A stretch of 19,650 nt of DNA from Sulfurimonas sp. UBA6014 (GTDB lineage Bacteria; Campylobacterota; Campylobacteria; Campylobacterales; Sulfurimonadaceae): positions 1,001 through 20,650 of the forward strand of contig DJAA01000071.1 in the NCBI GenBank assembly GCA_002428085.1, in the 5' to 3' direction. A program made the translations under genes and the position numbers. Below, in pieces: positions 6,991-15,700 of the stretch; position 1 is the first letter of the stretch; each line of letters opens with the position of its first letter. The notes under the pieces were generated by a model. That model was not told the DNA's origin and did not search any database. It saw only the letters and a list, made by a program, of their open reading frames with translations.

Positions 6991-7952
6991 TATGAAACTA
7001 TCTCGTTATTTTTAAAAAAATCATCTATCACATCTCTAAACTGCAGAGGGTCGTTGATACGGTTCACATCGTTTCTAAGGAGGGAAGCGCCACTATAGCC
7101 TTTTGAGTACGTATGGGTATGCTTTCTAAACATAGGAACACCATGAGAGCCGTAAAACTCTATCATCTTATCAAAGTGCTCCATGATTATGGCATGTCTT
7201 ATACTCAAATCTATCTCCTTACAATTATTCTTCAACTGATGAAAAATCCAAGGTGCGCCAATTGCTCCACGCCCTATCATGATACCATCTGCACCAGTAT
7301 ATTCAAGCACCCATTTAGCTTTTTCATAAGAGTCAATATCGCCATTGGCAATTACGGGTATAGAAACCGCCGCTTTCATCTCTTTAATCGCTTCATAATC
7401 AACTGCTGCTTTAAATTTACCTGCACGAGTTCTTCCATGAACTGCAATAAAATCAGCCCCGCTATCTTCAACAATCTTTGCAATATCAATATGATTTTTC
7501 TTCTCAAAACCTAGTCTTACTTTAACACTTGTCATGCTTTTATTGGATGTATTTTTTATGGTTGCAATAATCTTTCCCATATGAGGCAAATCTAAAAGGA
7601 GAGAACTTCCGCTTCCATGCCCTACTACCTTTGGAACGGGACACCCACAATTTAAATCTATAATATCTATGCCATCTTTTTCGTTTAAAATCTCTACTGC
7701 TCTTTGAATGACATCTCTATTTGCCCCAGCTATTTGTACAGAATAAGGGTCTTCAAGGGGAGATTTTTCCATCATATGGAATGTTTTTTGCGATCCATGA
7801 ACAAGAGCGTCGCTACTGAGCATCTCACTTACTGTGAGATCTGCGCCAAATTTTTTGACGACACTCCTAAAAGGTAAATCTGTATATCCAGCAAGAGGAG
7901 CCAAAACATAAAGAGGGGCATCAAAAGAAAGTTTCTCTAGTTTTTCTCCCAT
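6990..7952 (-). CDS. dusB: tRNA-dihydrouridine synthase, DusB family
   Basis: This FMN enzyme reduces a uridine in the tRNA D-loop to dihydrouridine with NAD(P)H. The 320-residue protein shows the family's TIM-barrel motifs in order: APLAGYTDLPFR at 18-29, SEMLSSDAL at 42-50, QIAGANRD at 73-80, DLNCGCPVPKVV at 99-110 with C104 as the expected catalytic acid, VHGRTRAGKF at 171-180, VIANGDI at 200-206 and MIGRGAIGAPWIF at 225-237, the last two for FMN phosphate. DusB is preferred over DusA or DusC from the NCGCP..KV region and overall pattern. The target base cannot be read from sequence. The ATG at 7950-7952 lies 10 nt after the upstream stop and has almost no Shine-Dalgarno sequence, so coupling to the upstream gene is likely. 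The next gene overlaps by one base. Confidence 0.93.
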   Translation of the reverse strand: MGEKLEKLSFDAPLYVLAPLAGYTDLPFRSVVKKFGADLTVSEMLSSDALVHGSQKTFHMMEKSPLEDPYSVQIAGANRDVIQRAVEILNEKDGIDIIDLNCGCPVPKVVGHGSGSSLLLDLPHMGKIIATIKNTSNKSMTSVKVRLGFEKKNHIDIAKIVEDSGADFIAVHGRTRAGKFKAAVDYEAIKEMKAAVSIPVIANGDIDSYEKAKWVLEYTGADGIMIGRGAIGAPWIFHQLKNNCKEIDLSIRHAIIMEHFDKMIEFYGSHGVPMFRKHTHTYSKGYSGASLLRNDVNRINDPLQFRDVIDDFFKNNEIVS

Positions 7953-7962
7953 TTCAATAAAA

Positions 7963-8976
7963 CTAAACGAATAAATTTATATTAAAATGTTTGTTACACT
8001 CTTTGAGTGCACGGTAAGATTTAAAATTTAGGTATTCCGAAGGTCGAGAACTCTCTAAAATTTCATCTGCAGGAGCCAACATCTCCAAATCAAAAAGAGT
8101 AAATAAATATCCATCCATAGCTTTTTCATTCTCTTCGCTAAGCGTCTCAAAAAGCTTCATTCTTTTTTCAGGTATCATGGATGATAAAGCACTAGAAGCT
8201 TGAATAAACTCTTTAGAAGTTAAATCTAATTGGTTAAATAAATCAATCAACTCTGCGTTTGAGATATTTAAAGTATTTTTTTCTCCATTAACTCTTTTTA
8301 AAATTTCTAATAAAGACTCTTTGTTCAAAAGTTTTTTGTATTTTTTTATCGTACTTAGAGAACAAGTTTTTACTAAATCTTTATACGCTTGGCTACTTAT
8401 GCTGATATCATATTTCTCAGAGTTAGAGACTATATCTTCAGCACTAATATCCCCTTTTGTATAACGATTTTTATCATTTTGAATCACTAAAGGATTACTC
8501 GATGAGAGTGCGTACTTTCTGAGGTCAACAACATTTCCCTCTTTAATATCATTGATCAACTTAATAACAGTATTTATTTTTTCATGAGATGTATCAGCTT
8601 GAATCTCTTGCGTTGGGACAATAGTTGTGTTGTCTATTAATGTAGCTAAAAGTTGATATTTTTGTGTTTGAAAAGTAGTGTGCTTATTCCCTTTTTGAAG
8701 GTAAATATCTACAATAGTTTCCAATAGCCTCTCATAATCTTTTCTATCTTTTCGAAGTCTAAGACTGCCAAGAATACTGTAAAAAGAGATATGAAGCACA
8801 CTCGCTACATACAATAAAAAAACAGGTATAACAACTAAAAAAGCAATGGACAATGAGGGGAGTGTAATGCCAAACAATTCTATATTTGCGCTCTCCTGGG
8901 TTACAAAACCATAAACATACCACCCTAGTAGGATGATAAATAGCATTGATAATACTGTATACCTCTTTATGTACAT
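7963..8976 (-). CDS. Conserved-type membrane protein, function unknown
   Basis: I cannot assign a function. The 337-residue protein has two N-terminal transmembrane helices (about 8-26 and 43-66) with a short loop between them, then a basic patch (SLRLRKDRKD, 71-80) and a long, mostly helical soluble domain to the end. The positive patch after helix 2 places the large domain in the cytoplasm. No enzyme motif is visible. An ATG start at 8976 has a good ribosome binding site (AAGGA, 6 nt upstream). It lies 13 nt after the dksA-like gene and 10 nt before dusB. From memory, Campylobacter jejuni has a putative membrane protein in the same place between its dksA-like and dus genes, which would make this a lineage-conserved operon member. 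Confidence 0.75.
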   Translation of the reverse strand: MYIKRYTVLSMLFIILLGWYVYGFVTQESANIELFGITLPSLSIAFLVVIPVFLLYVASVLHISFYSILGSLRLRKDRKDYERLLETIVDIYLQKGNKHTTFQTQKYQLLATLIDNTTIVPTQEIQADTSHEKINTVIKLINDIKEGNVVDLRKYALSSSNPLVIQNDKNRYTKGDISAEDIVSNSEKYDISISSQAYKDLVKTCSLSTIKKYKKLLNKESLLEILKRVNGEKNTLNISNAELIDLFNQLDLTSKEFIQASSALSSMIPEKRMKLFETLSEENEKAMDGYLFTLFDLEMLAPADEILESSRPSEYLNFKSYRALKECNKHFNINLFV

Positions 8977-8989
8977 TTTAAATCCTTAA

Positions 8990-9340
8990 TTATTTTGACT
9001 TTTCAACTATTTCTCTACAATCAATACAATAGATTGCGTGCGGTTTAACTTTTAATCTTTGAAAACTGATAGCATCTTCACACATTTCACAAATACCATA
9101 ATCACCATTTGCTATTTTTCCAAGCGTTACATTTATCTCGTTGAGCTCTTGTTCTTGTTGACGAACTATAGCACTTTCAACCATAGAGTTGTTATTCACT
9201 GATGCATGGTCACCCTCATCATTGAGCTCTAATGCATTTAATTCTGCTAACTCACAATTGACACCCGTAATATTTTTAATAATTTGTAATTTACGACTCT
9301 CTAAAATACCTTTAAAGTACTTCAATTCACTTTCTTGCAC
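8990..9340 (-). CDS. dksA: DksA/TraR-family C4 zinc-finger transcription factor
   Basis: DksA-type proteins bind RNA polymerase through the secondary channel and, with ppGpp, reset transcription when growth stops. The 116-residue protein is shorter than E. coli DksA (151) and about the size of the C. jejuni DksA-like protein. The coiled coil spans about residues 5-75, with tip motif DEGDHA at 41-46 (D41, D44, A46), which matches the D-x2-D-x-A tip that E. coli DksA needs. The zinc finger is C84-x2-C87-x17-C105-x2-C108. The start is GTG 9338-9340, chosen because AAGGA lies 7 nt upstream and the coiled coil begins there. It is 24 nt after rlmH. The tip and all four cysteines being intact suggest a true DksA role rather than a degenerate paralogue. 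Confidence 0.9.
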   Translation of the reverse strand: MQESELKYFKGILESRKLQIIKNITGVNCELAELNALELNDEGDHASVNNNSMVESAIVRQQEQELNEINVTLGKIANGDYGICEMCEDAISFQRLKVKPHAIYCIDCREIVEKSK

Positions 9341-9364
9341 TTTTTTTCCTTAATCTGGCATTTA

Positions 9365-9826
9365 TTATGATTTGTGGTATGGATGATTACTCAATAAAGA
9401 AAACCCTCTATAAATTTGCTCTAGTAAAACAACTTTAGCTATTTTATGACTCATAGTCAATTTACTTAAACTTATAACAGCGTCACTCTTTTTTAAAAAA
9501 TCTTCTTCAAAGCCATAGGCTCCACCCACAAAAAATTTAATGGATATTTTATCATTTAAAAGCTTACTAAATTCAAAACTATCAAGAATTTCTCCCTCAG
9601 GGTGCAAACTAACACAATAACACCCCCCAATATAAGGTTCTAGAGCCTTCGTATAAGCCTGCTTTGAGGCGATTTGTGAAATAGTGTGTGATTTTGCTAC
9701 ATCTTTAGGGAAAATTTCGAAACTCTCTATTTTTGCAAAGCGAGAAATCATTTTTTCAAGCTCTTTGTATAAAGGGTCGTAAGTACTTCGTTCTTTTTTT
9801 GCGATAGATATAATCTCAATCTTCAC
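9365..9826 (-). CDS. rlmH: 23S rRNA (pseudouridine1915-N3)-methyltransferase RlmH
   Basis: RlmH is a SPOUT-class methyltransferase that uses S-adenosylmethionine to methylate pseudouridine 1915 in helix 69 of 23S rRNA on assembled 70S ribosomes. The 153-residue length is normal (E. coli 155). The trefoil-knot signatures are clear: FFVGGAYGFEEDFL at 98-111 and SLSKLTMSHKIAKVVLLEQIYRG in the last 40 residues, ending NHPYHKS like other RlmH proteins. The GTG at 9824-9826 is the only sensible start, since the first residues (KIEIISIAKK) match the family's first beta strand. It begins 1 nt after the stop of the upstream gene, with little room for a ribosome binding site, so translational coupling is likely. 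Confidence 0.95.
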   Translation of the reverse strand: MKIEIISIAKKERSTYDPLYKELEKMISRFAKIESFEIFPKDVAKSHTISQIASKQAYTKALEPYIGGCYCVSLHPEGEILDSFEFSKLLNDKISIKFFVGGAYGFEEDFLKKSDAVISLSKLTMSHKIAKVVLLEQIYRGFSLLSNHPYHKS

Positions 9827-9827
9827 C

Positions 9828-10388
9828 TCAAGTTACCAATCCGCTTGCGATAACATGGTACGTTACATGTTTAAATGTATCCTCAGGACGAACACCACCA
9901 ATAGCGGCTACAAAATGTTTTGATTTTGCAGCCAAATGGTCAAGCTCAGCACCAAGAACTCTACTCACATCTTTAGTTTTGGTATCTCTGTAGGCACCCA
10001 AACCAATATAGTTTAAATCCATCTCATTGGCTAAAAGAACTTCTTTTTCATTATGTGTCGAAATACCAAGTATCTTATCTCCATTTATAACGCTTCTTAG
10101 TATTTTTACCGCTTTGAGAGGATCTGCATCTATCGCTTTTAAATCTTCTTGACCAAGATGAACACCGTCACAAAAATCGACAAGTTCATACGCGTCATTG
10201 ACAATCAAAAACCCCTCATAAATTTTTCTAATTTTTATGAGCTGTTGTTTGATAAAAGCAATGTCTGCTGTTTTGTTTCTGTATTGGATGATTTCAGCGT
10301 TATTTTGTTTGGCTATCTCTATAAATTGTTCTAACAATATACCCTTTTTATCCAACATTTCTTGATCACAAAGGGCATACAAACGCAT
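9828..10388 (-). CDS. Thiamine-phosphate synthase family protein (ThiE/TenI-like)
   Basis: ThiE joins hydroxymethylpyrimidine pyrophosphate and thiazole phosphate to make thiamine phosphate; TenI paralogues aromatise the thiazole. The 186-residue sequence has the shared barrel motifs: QYRNKT at 35-40, LIVNDAYEL at 61-69, CDGVHLGQEDL at 73-83, LGIST at 107-111, GLGAYRDTKTK at 129-139, AIGGV at 162-166 and VIASGLVT at the end. The TKTK motif and GQED loop favour real ThiE activity, but the protein is shorter than usual ThiE (about 210) and the final phosphate-binding loop is compact, so I withhold the symbol. The ATG at 10386-10388 lies 4 nt after accD. No other thiamine gene is nearby and I see no TPP riboswitch upstream, so this copy is placed by operon history rather than by vitamin control. 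Confidence 0.78.
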   Translation of the reverse strand: MRLYALCDQEMLDKKGILLEQFIEIAKQNNAEIIQYRNKTADIAFIKQQLIKIRKIYEGFLIVNDAYELVDFCDGVHLGQEDLKAIDADPLKAVKILRSVINGDKILGISTHNEKEVLLANEMDLNYIGLGAYRDTKTKDVSRVLGAELDHLAAKSKHFVAAIGGVRPEDTFKHVTYHVIASGLVT

Positions 10389-10392
10389 ACTT

Positions 10393-11238
10393 TTAAACTT
10401 TCAAGAGTGTTAAGATATTTGCAAGGGTTGCCTTAAGCTCATTTCTATTGACCACCATATCTATGGAGCCTTTCTCAAGTAAAAATTCTGCTTTTTGAAA
10501 ACCATCAGGCAAATCAGACCCAATAGTTTGCTTGATAACTCTTTGCCCTGCAAATCCAACAAGAGCGCCAGGTTCTGCGATAATAATATCTCCAAGCATA
10601 GCAAAAGAGGCACTTACGCCACCCATTGTAGGATCTGTCAAGACAGAGATATAAGGGAGTTTACATTTGGCAAGTTTTGCAAGGGCAGCTGAAGTTTTAC
10701 TCATTTGCATCAATGAAAAAGTACTCTCTTGCATTCTAGCACCACCACTTGCGCTAATGATGATAAGACCTTCTTTTTTTTCAATTGCTCTGTTGACCGC
10801 TCTAACAATTTTTTCACCTTCAACCGAGCCCAAAGAACCACCCATAAAAGCAAAATCAAAAATAACCAACTGTGCACTTACTCCAAGTATCTTGCACTCA
10901 CCGCTTACCACAGAAGAACTTCTGCCTGTCTTCAAAGTCCCCTCTTCAATCCTTTTCGCATAAGAAATCTTATCTACAAACTTTAAAGGATCAACAGGCT
11001 TTAAATTTGTGTCAAACTCCTCAAAAGTCCCCTCATCTGTTACAAGAGCAATTCTCTCTTTAAGACCTATACGAATGTGATAGCCACACTTTGGACATAC
11101 ATAATTTTGATTTTCCATCTCTTTATAGTACATGAGAGATTGGCAAGATTTACATTTTATCCAATGGGCAGGTGCTTCACTTTTAGTGGCTTGTTGTTTC
11201 GTATCTGAGGTTCTAGTAAAAAGATTTAAGAGGTTCAA
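10393..11238 (-). CDS. accD: Acetyl-CoA carboxylase carboxyltransferase subunit beta
   Basis: AccD pairs with AccA to move the carboxyl group from carboxybiotin to acetyl-CoA, giving malonyl-CoA for fatty acid synthesis. The 281-residue protein begins with a zinc ribbon (C29-x2-C32 and C48-x2-C51 in KCKSCQSLMYY and CPKCGY), then the crotonase-like carboxyltransferase domain: SASGGARMQE at 162-171, TDPTMGGVSAS at 201-211, GFAGQRV at 228-234 and LPDGFQKAEFLL at 243-254. The start is TTG 11236-11238, chosen because AAGGA sits 6 nt upstream and an extended -10 promoter precedes it; no closer ATG keeps the zinc ribbon context as well. It is the first gene of a seven-gene run. accA is not in the window. 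Confidence 0.96.
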   Translation of the reverse strand: MNLLNLFTRTSDTKQQATKSEAPAHWIKCKSCQSLMYYKEMENQNYVCPKCGYHIRIGLKERIALVTDEGTFEEFDTNLKPVDPLKFVDKISYAKRIEEGTLKTGRSSSVVSGECKILGVSAQLVIFDFAFMGGSLGSVEGEKIVRAVNRAIEKKEGLIIISASGGARMQESTFSLMQMSKTSAALAKLAKCKLPYISVLTDPTMGGVSASFAMLGDIIIAEPGALVGFAGQRVIKQTIGSDLPDGFQKAEFLLEKGSIDMVVNRNELKATLANILTLLKV

Positions 11239-11269
11239 ATAGTATCCTTGCGTTATATAATTGGACGAA

Positions 11270-11286
11270 ATTATAGCAAAATTATA
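11270..11286 (-). promoter_or_regulatory. Tandem -10 boxes of the accD operon promoter
   Basis: On the minus strand two TATAAT hexamers occur 5 nt apart, at 11286-11281 and 11275-11270. The second is an extended -10 (TTTTGCTATAAT). Transcription would begin near 11263 and leave a leader of about 25 nt holding AAGGA. No clear -35 exists, as is normal in this phylum. Two overlapping start sites are possible. Confidence 0.7.
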
Positions 11287-11329
11287 CTTTATTGAGAGAA
11301 TTTAGTAGGAATTTTGCTATTTTTGAAGC

Positions 11330-11353
11330 ACTTATCCACAAGACGCGGATAAG
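11330..11353. repeat. Inverted repeat downstream of gltD containing a DnaA-box match
   Basis: CTTATCC (11331-11337) and GGATAAG (11347-11353) face each other across 9 nt; one further pair is possible on the outside. It lies just past the gltD stop (11360) and upstream of the accD promoter. It could form a stem, but neither direction is followed by a U-run, so it is a poor intrinsic terminator. TTATCCACA at 11332-11340 equals the E. coli DnaA-box consensus. Confidence 0.45.
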
Positions 11354-11359
11354 TAGAAG

Positions 11360-12748
11360 TTATTTCTTTAAAAGATTTGAAGCTATACTTCTTGCTGCTT
11401 CGCGACCATCATATACAGCTGTTACAACCAAATCAGCCCCTCTTGAACAATCACCTCCAGCATAAATACCTGCAGTTGTCGTCTCATGGGTTTGCTCATT
11501 GATAATAATTCCACCTTTACTATTTGTCTCAATCCCATTTTCGTGCAAAAACGATGGAATACTTGGAGTGAAACCAAGCGACATGATAATCACATCTGCA
11601 TTTTGTCTAAACTCACTCCCTTTAATCTCTTCCATTTTTTGACGACCACTTGCATCTTTCAAACCTAAAGTAGTTTTTACTACTTCAACAGCAATCGCGT
11701 GACCGCTCTCATCGAGAACAATCTCTTTTGGAGATGCTAAAAATATAAAGTCAACACCCTCTTCCATAGCATTTGTATACTCTTTTTTACTGCCAGGCAT
11801 GTTATGAATATCTCGGCGATACAAACAAGTGACACTTCTTGCCCCTTCTCTTTTTGCCGTTCTAAGACAATCCATAGCCGTGTCTCCACCGCCAATAACA
11901 ACGACATTTAAATCTTTAAAATCATAAATTTTGTCGTAAGATTGTTTAAAATTTTTCTTTTGAATATGTGTTAAGTAATCTATTGCACGGTAAATATTTG
12001 GAGCTTGTTCACCAACTAGACCTGCACTTTTCGCTTTTGTTGCCCCAACTCCGATAAAAATTGCATCATGAGCATCAGTTATCTCTTCAAAAGAGATATC
12101 TTTTCCAACTTCACAGTTTAGAACTATCTTTAATCCTGCTTCTTGAAGTAATTTTACTCTCCGTTCAACTATCTTTTTATCAAGTTTAAAATTTGGGATA
12201 CCATACGTCAAAAGACCGCCTGCTCTATCACTTCGCTCGTACATAGTGACAGCGATTCCGCTACGAAGCAAATAGGTAGCTGCAGAGAGTCCAGCTGGTC
12301 CACTTCCGATGATTGCCACTTTTTTGTCTGTAGTTATCCCTGGAAAATGTGGTTTGTAGCCTGCTCGAAATCCTGCTTCTGTTATATGCGTCTCAATTGA
12401 GCCGATAGTAATAGCGCCATGCCCGTCGTTGAGAGTACAATCTCCTTCACAGAGCTTATCATGCGGACAAACTCTCCCCATCACTTCTGGAAAAGGGGAA
12501 GGCTCATTGGATAATCTAAATGCAAACTCTAAATCTTTTTCTGCAACAGACTTCAACCATTGTGGTATATAGTTATGTAAAGGGCATTTATTTAAACAAA
12601 ATGGATCGCCACATTGAATACATCTACTACTTTGTGTTGTAGCGTCATTTTTATCAAATATCTCATATATTTCGCCAAAGTCTCTTGTTCTATCAACAAC
12701 AAGTCTTTTACTTGCTGCTACTCTTTCTATCGTTAAATATTCTCTCAT
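11360..12748 (-). CDS. gltD: Glutamate synthase [NADPH] small subunit
   Basis: GltD passes electrons from NAD(P)H through FAD and iron-sulfur clusters to GltB. The 462-residue protein has an N-terminal cluster domain with C43-x2-C46-x4-C51-x3-C55 and C94, C100, C104. FAD-binding GSGPAGLSAA starts at 148, followed by ERSDRAGGLLTYGIP. The NADPH-binding GGGDTAMDC starts at 286, and the C-terminal FAD contact is AGGDCSRGADLVVTAVYDG. I chose ATG 12746-12748 over a TTG six codons upstream, because GGGAGA lies in the ideal place and the TTG lies inside gltB. Only 1 nt separates it from the gltB stop, so the two subunits are translationally coupled. Related GltD-like domains occur in dihydropyrimidine dehydrogenase and other oxidoreductases, but the adjacency to gltB settles the call. 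Confidence 0.96.
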   Translation of the reverse strand: MREYLTIERVAASKRLVVDRTRDFGEIYEIFDKNDATTQSSRCIQCGDPFCLNKCPLHNYIPQWLKSVAEKDLEFAFRLSNEPSPFPEVMGRVCPHDKLCEGDCTLNDGHGAITIGSIETHITEAGFRAGYKPHFPGITTDKKVAIIGSGPAGLSAATYLLRSGIAVTMYERSDRAGGLLTYGIPNFKLDKKIVERRVKLLQEAGLKIVLNCEVGKDISFEEITDAHDAIFIGVGATKAKSAGLVGEQAPNIYRAIDYLTHIQKKNFKQSYDKIYDFKDLNVVVIGGGDTAMDCLRTAKREGARSVTCLYRRDIHNMPGSKKEYTNAMEEGVDFIFLASPKEIVLDESGHAIAVEVVKTTLGLKDASGRQKMEEIKGSEFRQNADVIIMSLGFTPSIPSFLHENGIETNSKGGIIINEQTHETTTAGIYAGGDCSRGADLVVTAVYDGREAARSIASNLLKK

Positions 12749-12749
12749 A

Positions 12750-15700
12750 TTAATCTCCCTTCTCAAGATTAAGAGGCAATTTTGTTAAATTTTTAGGTCG
12801 AATCAACCAAAAATTTCTTACCTCCACTCTAAAGTTATCAAGTAATTCTTTTGCTTTTCTACTCTCTGTCTCTGCTACATAATCTTTTAGTAATTTTTTC
12901 AAAAGGTGTCTTGCATCTGCACCCTCATCAGTATCAATTCGAACAGCTTCAACAAGCTCACGGTTTACAATTTCTACAAAAGTATGGTCAGCATCATAAA
13001 CAAAACTAATGCCTCCTGTCATCCCCGCACCAAAGTTAATCCCTGTGCGACCAAGTATAACAATAATACCTCCTGTCATATACTCACAGGCATTATCACC
13101 CGTACCTTCAACCACAGCAATAGCGCCTGAATTACGAACAGCAAATCTCTCTCCAACACTTCCAGAAATGTAAAGTTTACCCCCCGTAGCACCATAGAGA
13201 CAGGTGTTACCGCCAGCACCAAACTCCTCACCTTGATTTTTAGAAGTGATGATGATTCTCCCTCCTTGCATCCCTTTTCCGATGTAGTCATTTGCCACAC
13301 CTTCTAAATAAAGAGAGACGCCATGGATTAAAAATGCACCCAGAGCTTGACCTGCAGTCCCTTTTAAGTTGATTCGTATCGTGTCTGATTTGAGCCCTGC
13401 ATCACCATAATATTGGGCTATTTCACCACTTATCAAGGCACCAAAACTTCTATTTAAGTTCGTAATCTCTCGAGTAATTTTTACTTTTTGGTCAGGATGT
13501 TTAATAGAAACATACGCTTCTTTTAAAACATCATGTTCAAACGCATTATCATCAAACGGAGGATTTGATTTTTGCTGTTGAGTATTTACACCCTCTTCTT
13601 GGTGAAGAATGGCACTAAAATCAAATTTTTTAGCAAATGAATCATCTAAGACTTTGAGCAAATCTACCCGTCCAATCATCTCCTCCATCGTTTTAAAACC
13701 AAGTTCTGCCATGATGGAACGAATATCTTCCGCAAGAAGAGTAAAAAAATTAATCACTTGGTCTACATGACCTTTAAAAAATTCTTCACGTAGTTTTTCG
13801 TTTTGTGTTGCAATTCCAACGGTACATTTATTAACATGACAAATACGAAGCATTTTACATCCGACAATAGTCAAAACACCTGTACCAAATCCGTAGGATT
13901 CCGCACCTAAAAGTGCAGCTTTGACAACATCAAGTCCTGTTTTTAAACCGCCATCAGTTTGAAGCTCAACAAGAGCTCTGAGATTATTAGCTTTGAGTGC
14001 ATTGTGTGCCTCACTGAGCCCTATCTCCCAAGGATTTCCTGCAAATTTGATAGATGTAAGAGGAGCCGCTCCTGTTCCGCCGTCGCCTCCAGAGATAACT
14101 ATTTTATCTGCATAAGCTTTTGCAACACCTGCAGCAATTGTACCAACACCGATAGTTGAGACTAATTTAACTGCGATTTTCGCTTTTGGATTTACCTGTT
14201 TTAAATCAAAAATCAACTGCGCCAAATCTTCGATAGAATAGATATCATGATGTGGAGGCGGTGAAATAAGTGTGACTCCTGGAACCGTATGACGAAGCTT
14301 CGCGATGAGAGGTGAGACTTTATGCCCTGGAAGTTGACCACCTTCTCCTGGTTTTGCACCTTGAGCCACTTTAATTTGAAGCTCTTCTGCACTTCTTAAG
14401 TAAGCTGGAGTGACTCCAAAACGTCCTGAAGCGACTTGCTTGATTTTTGAAACTCTCTCAGTGCCAAAACGGGCAGCATCTTCACCCCCCTCACCTGAGT
14501 TTGACTGCGCACCAATCCTGTTCATCGCAATAGCAATCGTCTCATGAGCCTCAGGAGAGATAGAACCAAGACTCATAGCAGCTGAGGCAAATCTTTTAAA
14601 TATCGCCTCTTTAGGTTCAACTTCTGAAATATCTATAGGCTTTCTATCAGATTTAAGCTCAAAGAAATCACGAATAAATTTTAAGCCTCTTTTATTGACT
14701 AAATTTTTTAGGACATCAAAATCTTTTTTGCTACCACTCGCTGCAACTGCATGGATGGCGTGGATGACATCTGGACCAAAATCATGATGCTCTTGTCCAT
14801 TGTAAAATTTATAATATCCACCAATTTTGAGTGGAAAAACAGTATTGAAACCATCCTCTTTAAAAGCCTCATCATGATATGCCTGAAGTCTTTCATCAAT
14901 GTCCGCATAATCCAATCCATGAATGGCTGAATGCGAAATCGCGAAACAGTTTTTCACAACATTTTTGCTTAAACCAAGAACATCAAATAACCCTGCATTA
15001 CGATACGAAGCAACTGTTGAAATGCCCATTTTAGACATAATTTTGAGTAGCCCATTATTTAAAGCGCTATGAACTGACTTTAAAGCATCCCTACAATCGA
15101 TGTTTGAAGCTTTAGATTTATCTAAATGACTTAGTACGGTGGCAAAAAGTAAGTTTGGATAAACGGCACTGGCACCATACCCCAACAAAATCGCTACACC
15201 ATGAGAATCAATAATTTCTCCTGTCACGGCTATAGTAGATACTAAATGACGTATTTTGGCTTTTAAAAGGGCGATATTCAAACTCCCAACAACCATAGCC
15301 ATAGGGATAATCTTCTTCTGCGCACTAAACTCATAATCGTCTAATATAACAATTCTTGTCCCCTCATTTTTCACAGAATCTATAATTTTTGCTACTAATG
15401 CTTCTAGCGAACCTTTTAAGTCTTTTGTATATGCCGTGGAAAATGTAGTGTTATGATAAAACGCTTCATATCGAGGGGATTTTTTGTCGCCAAATGATTT
15501 AAGTACATCTAGTTTTTCTCTTGTAACGATAGGAGAAATAGATTTCAAACGGTGTGCATGCGTTGGAATCTCATCAAGAATATTGTGAATTTCACCAAAA
15601 CCTGTATTTAAACTCATGACAACTTTTTCACGAATCGGGTCAATTGGAGGATTGGTTACTTGAGCAAATTTTTGTTTAAAAAAATCAGAAAAATTTCTTT

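Noticed and set aside
7113..7514. Plus-strand open frame of 133 codons inside dusB
   Set aside because: Antisense to conserved FMN-binding parts of dusB; the His/Asn/Ile-rich translation has no recognisable fold.
11330..11353. Replication origin at the DnaA-box match
   Set aside because: Only one full match, no cluster of boxes, no AT-rich unwinding element beyond normal promoters, and no dnaA or dnaN nearby.
12749..12766. Upstream TTG start for gltD
   Set aside because: The ATG at 12746-12748 has a near-ideal GGGAGA, lies 1 nt after the gltB stop and starts at the conserved family N-terminus.
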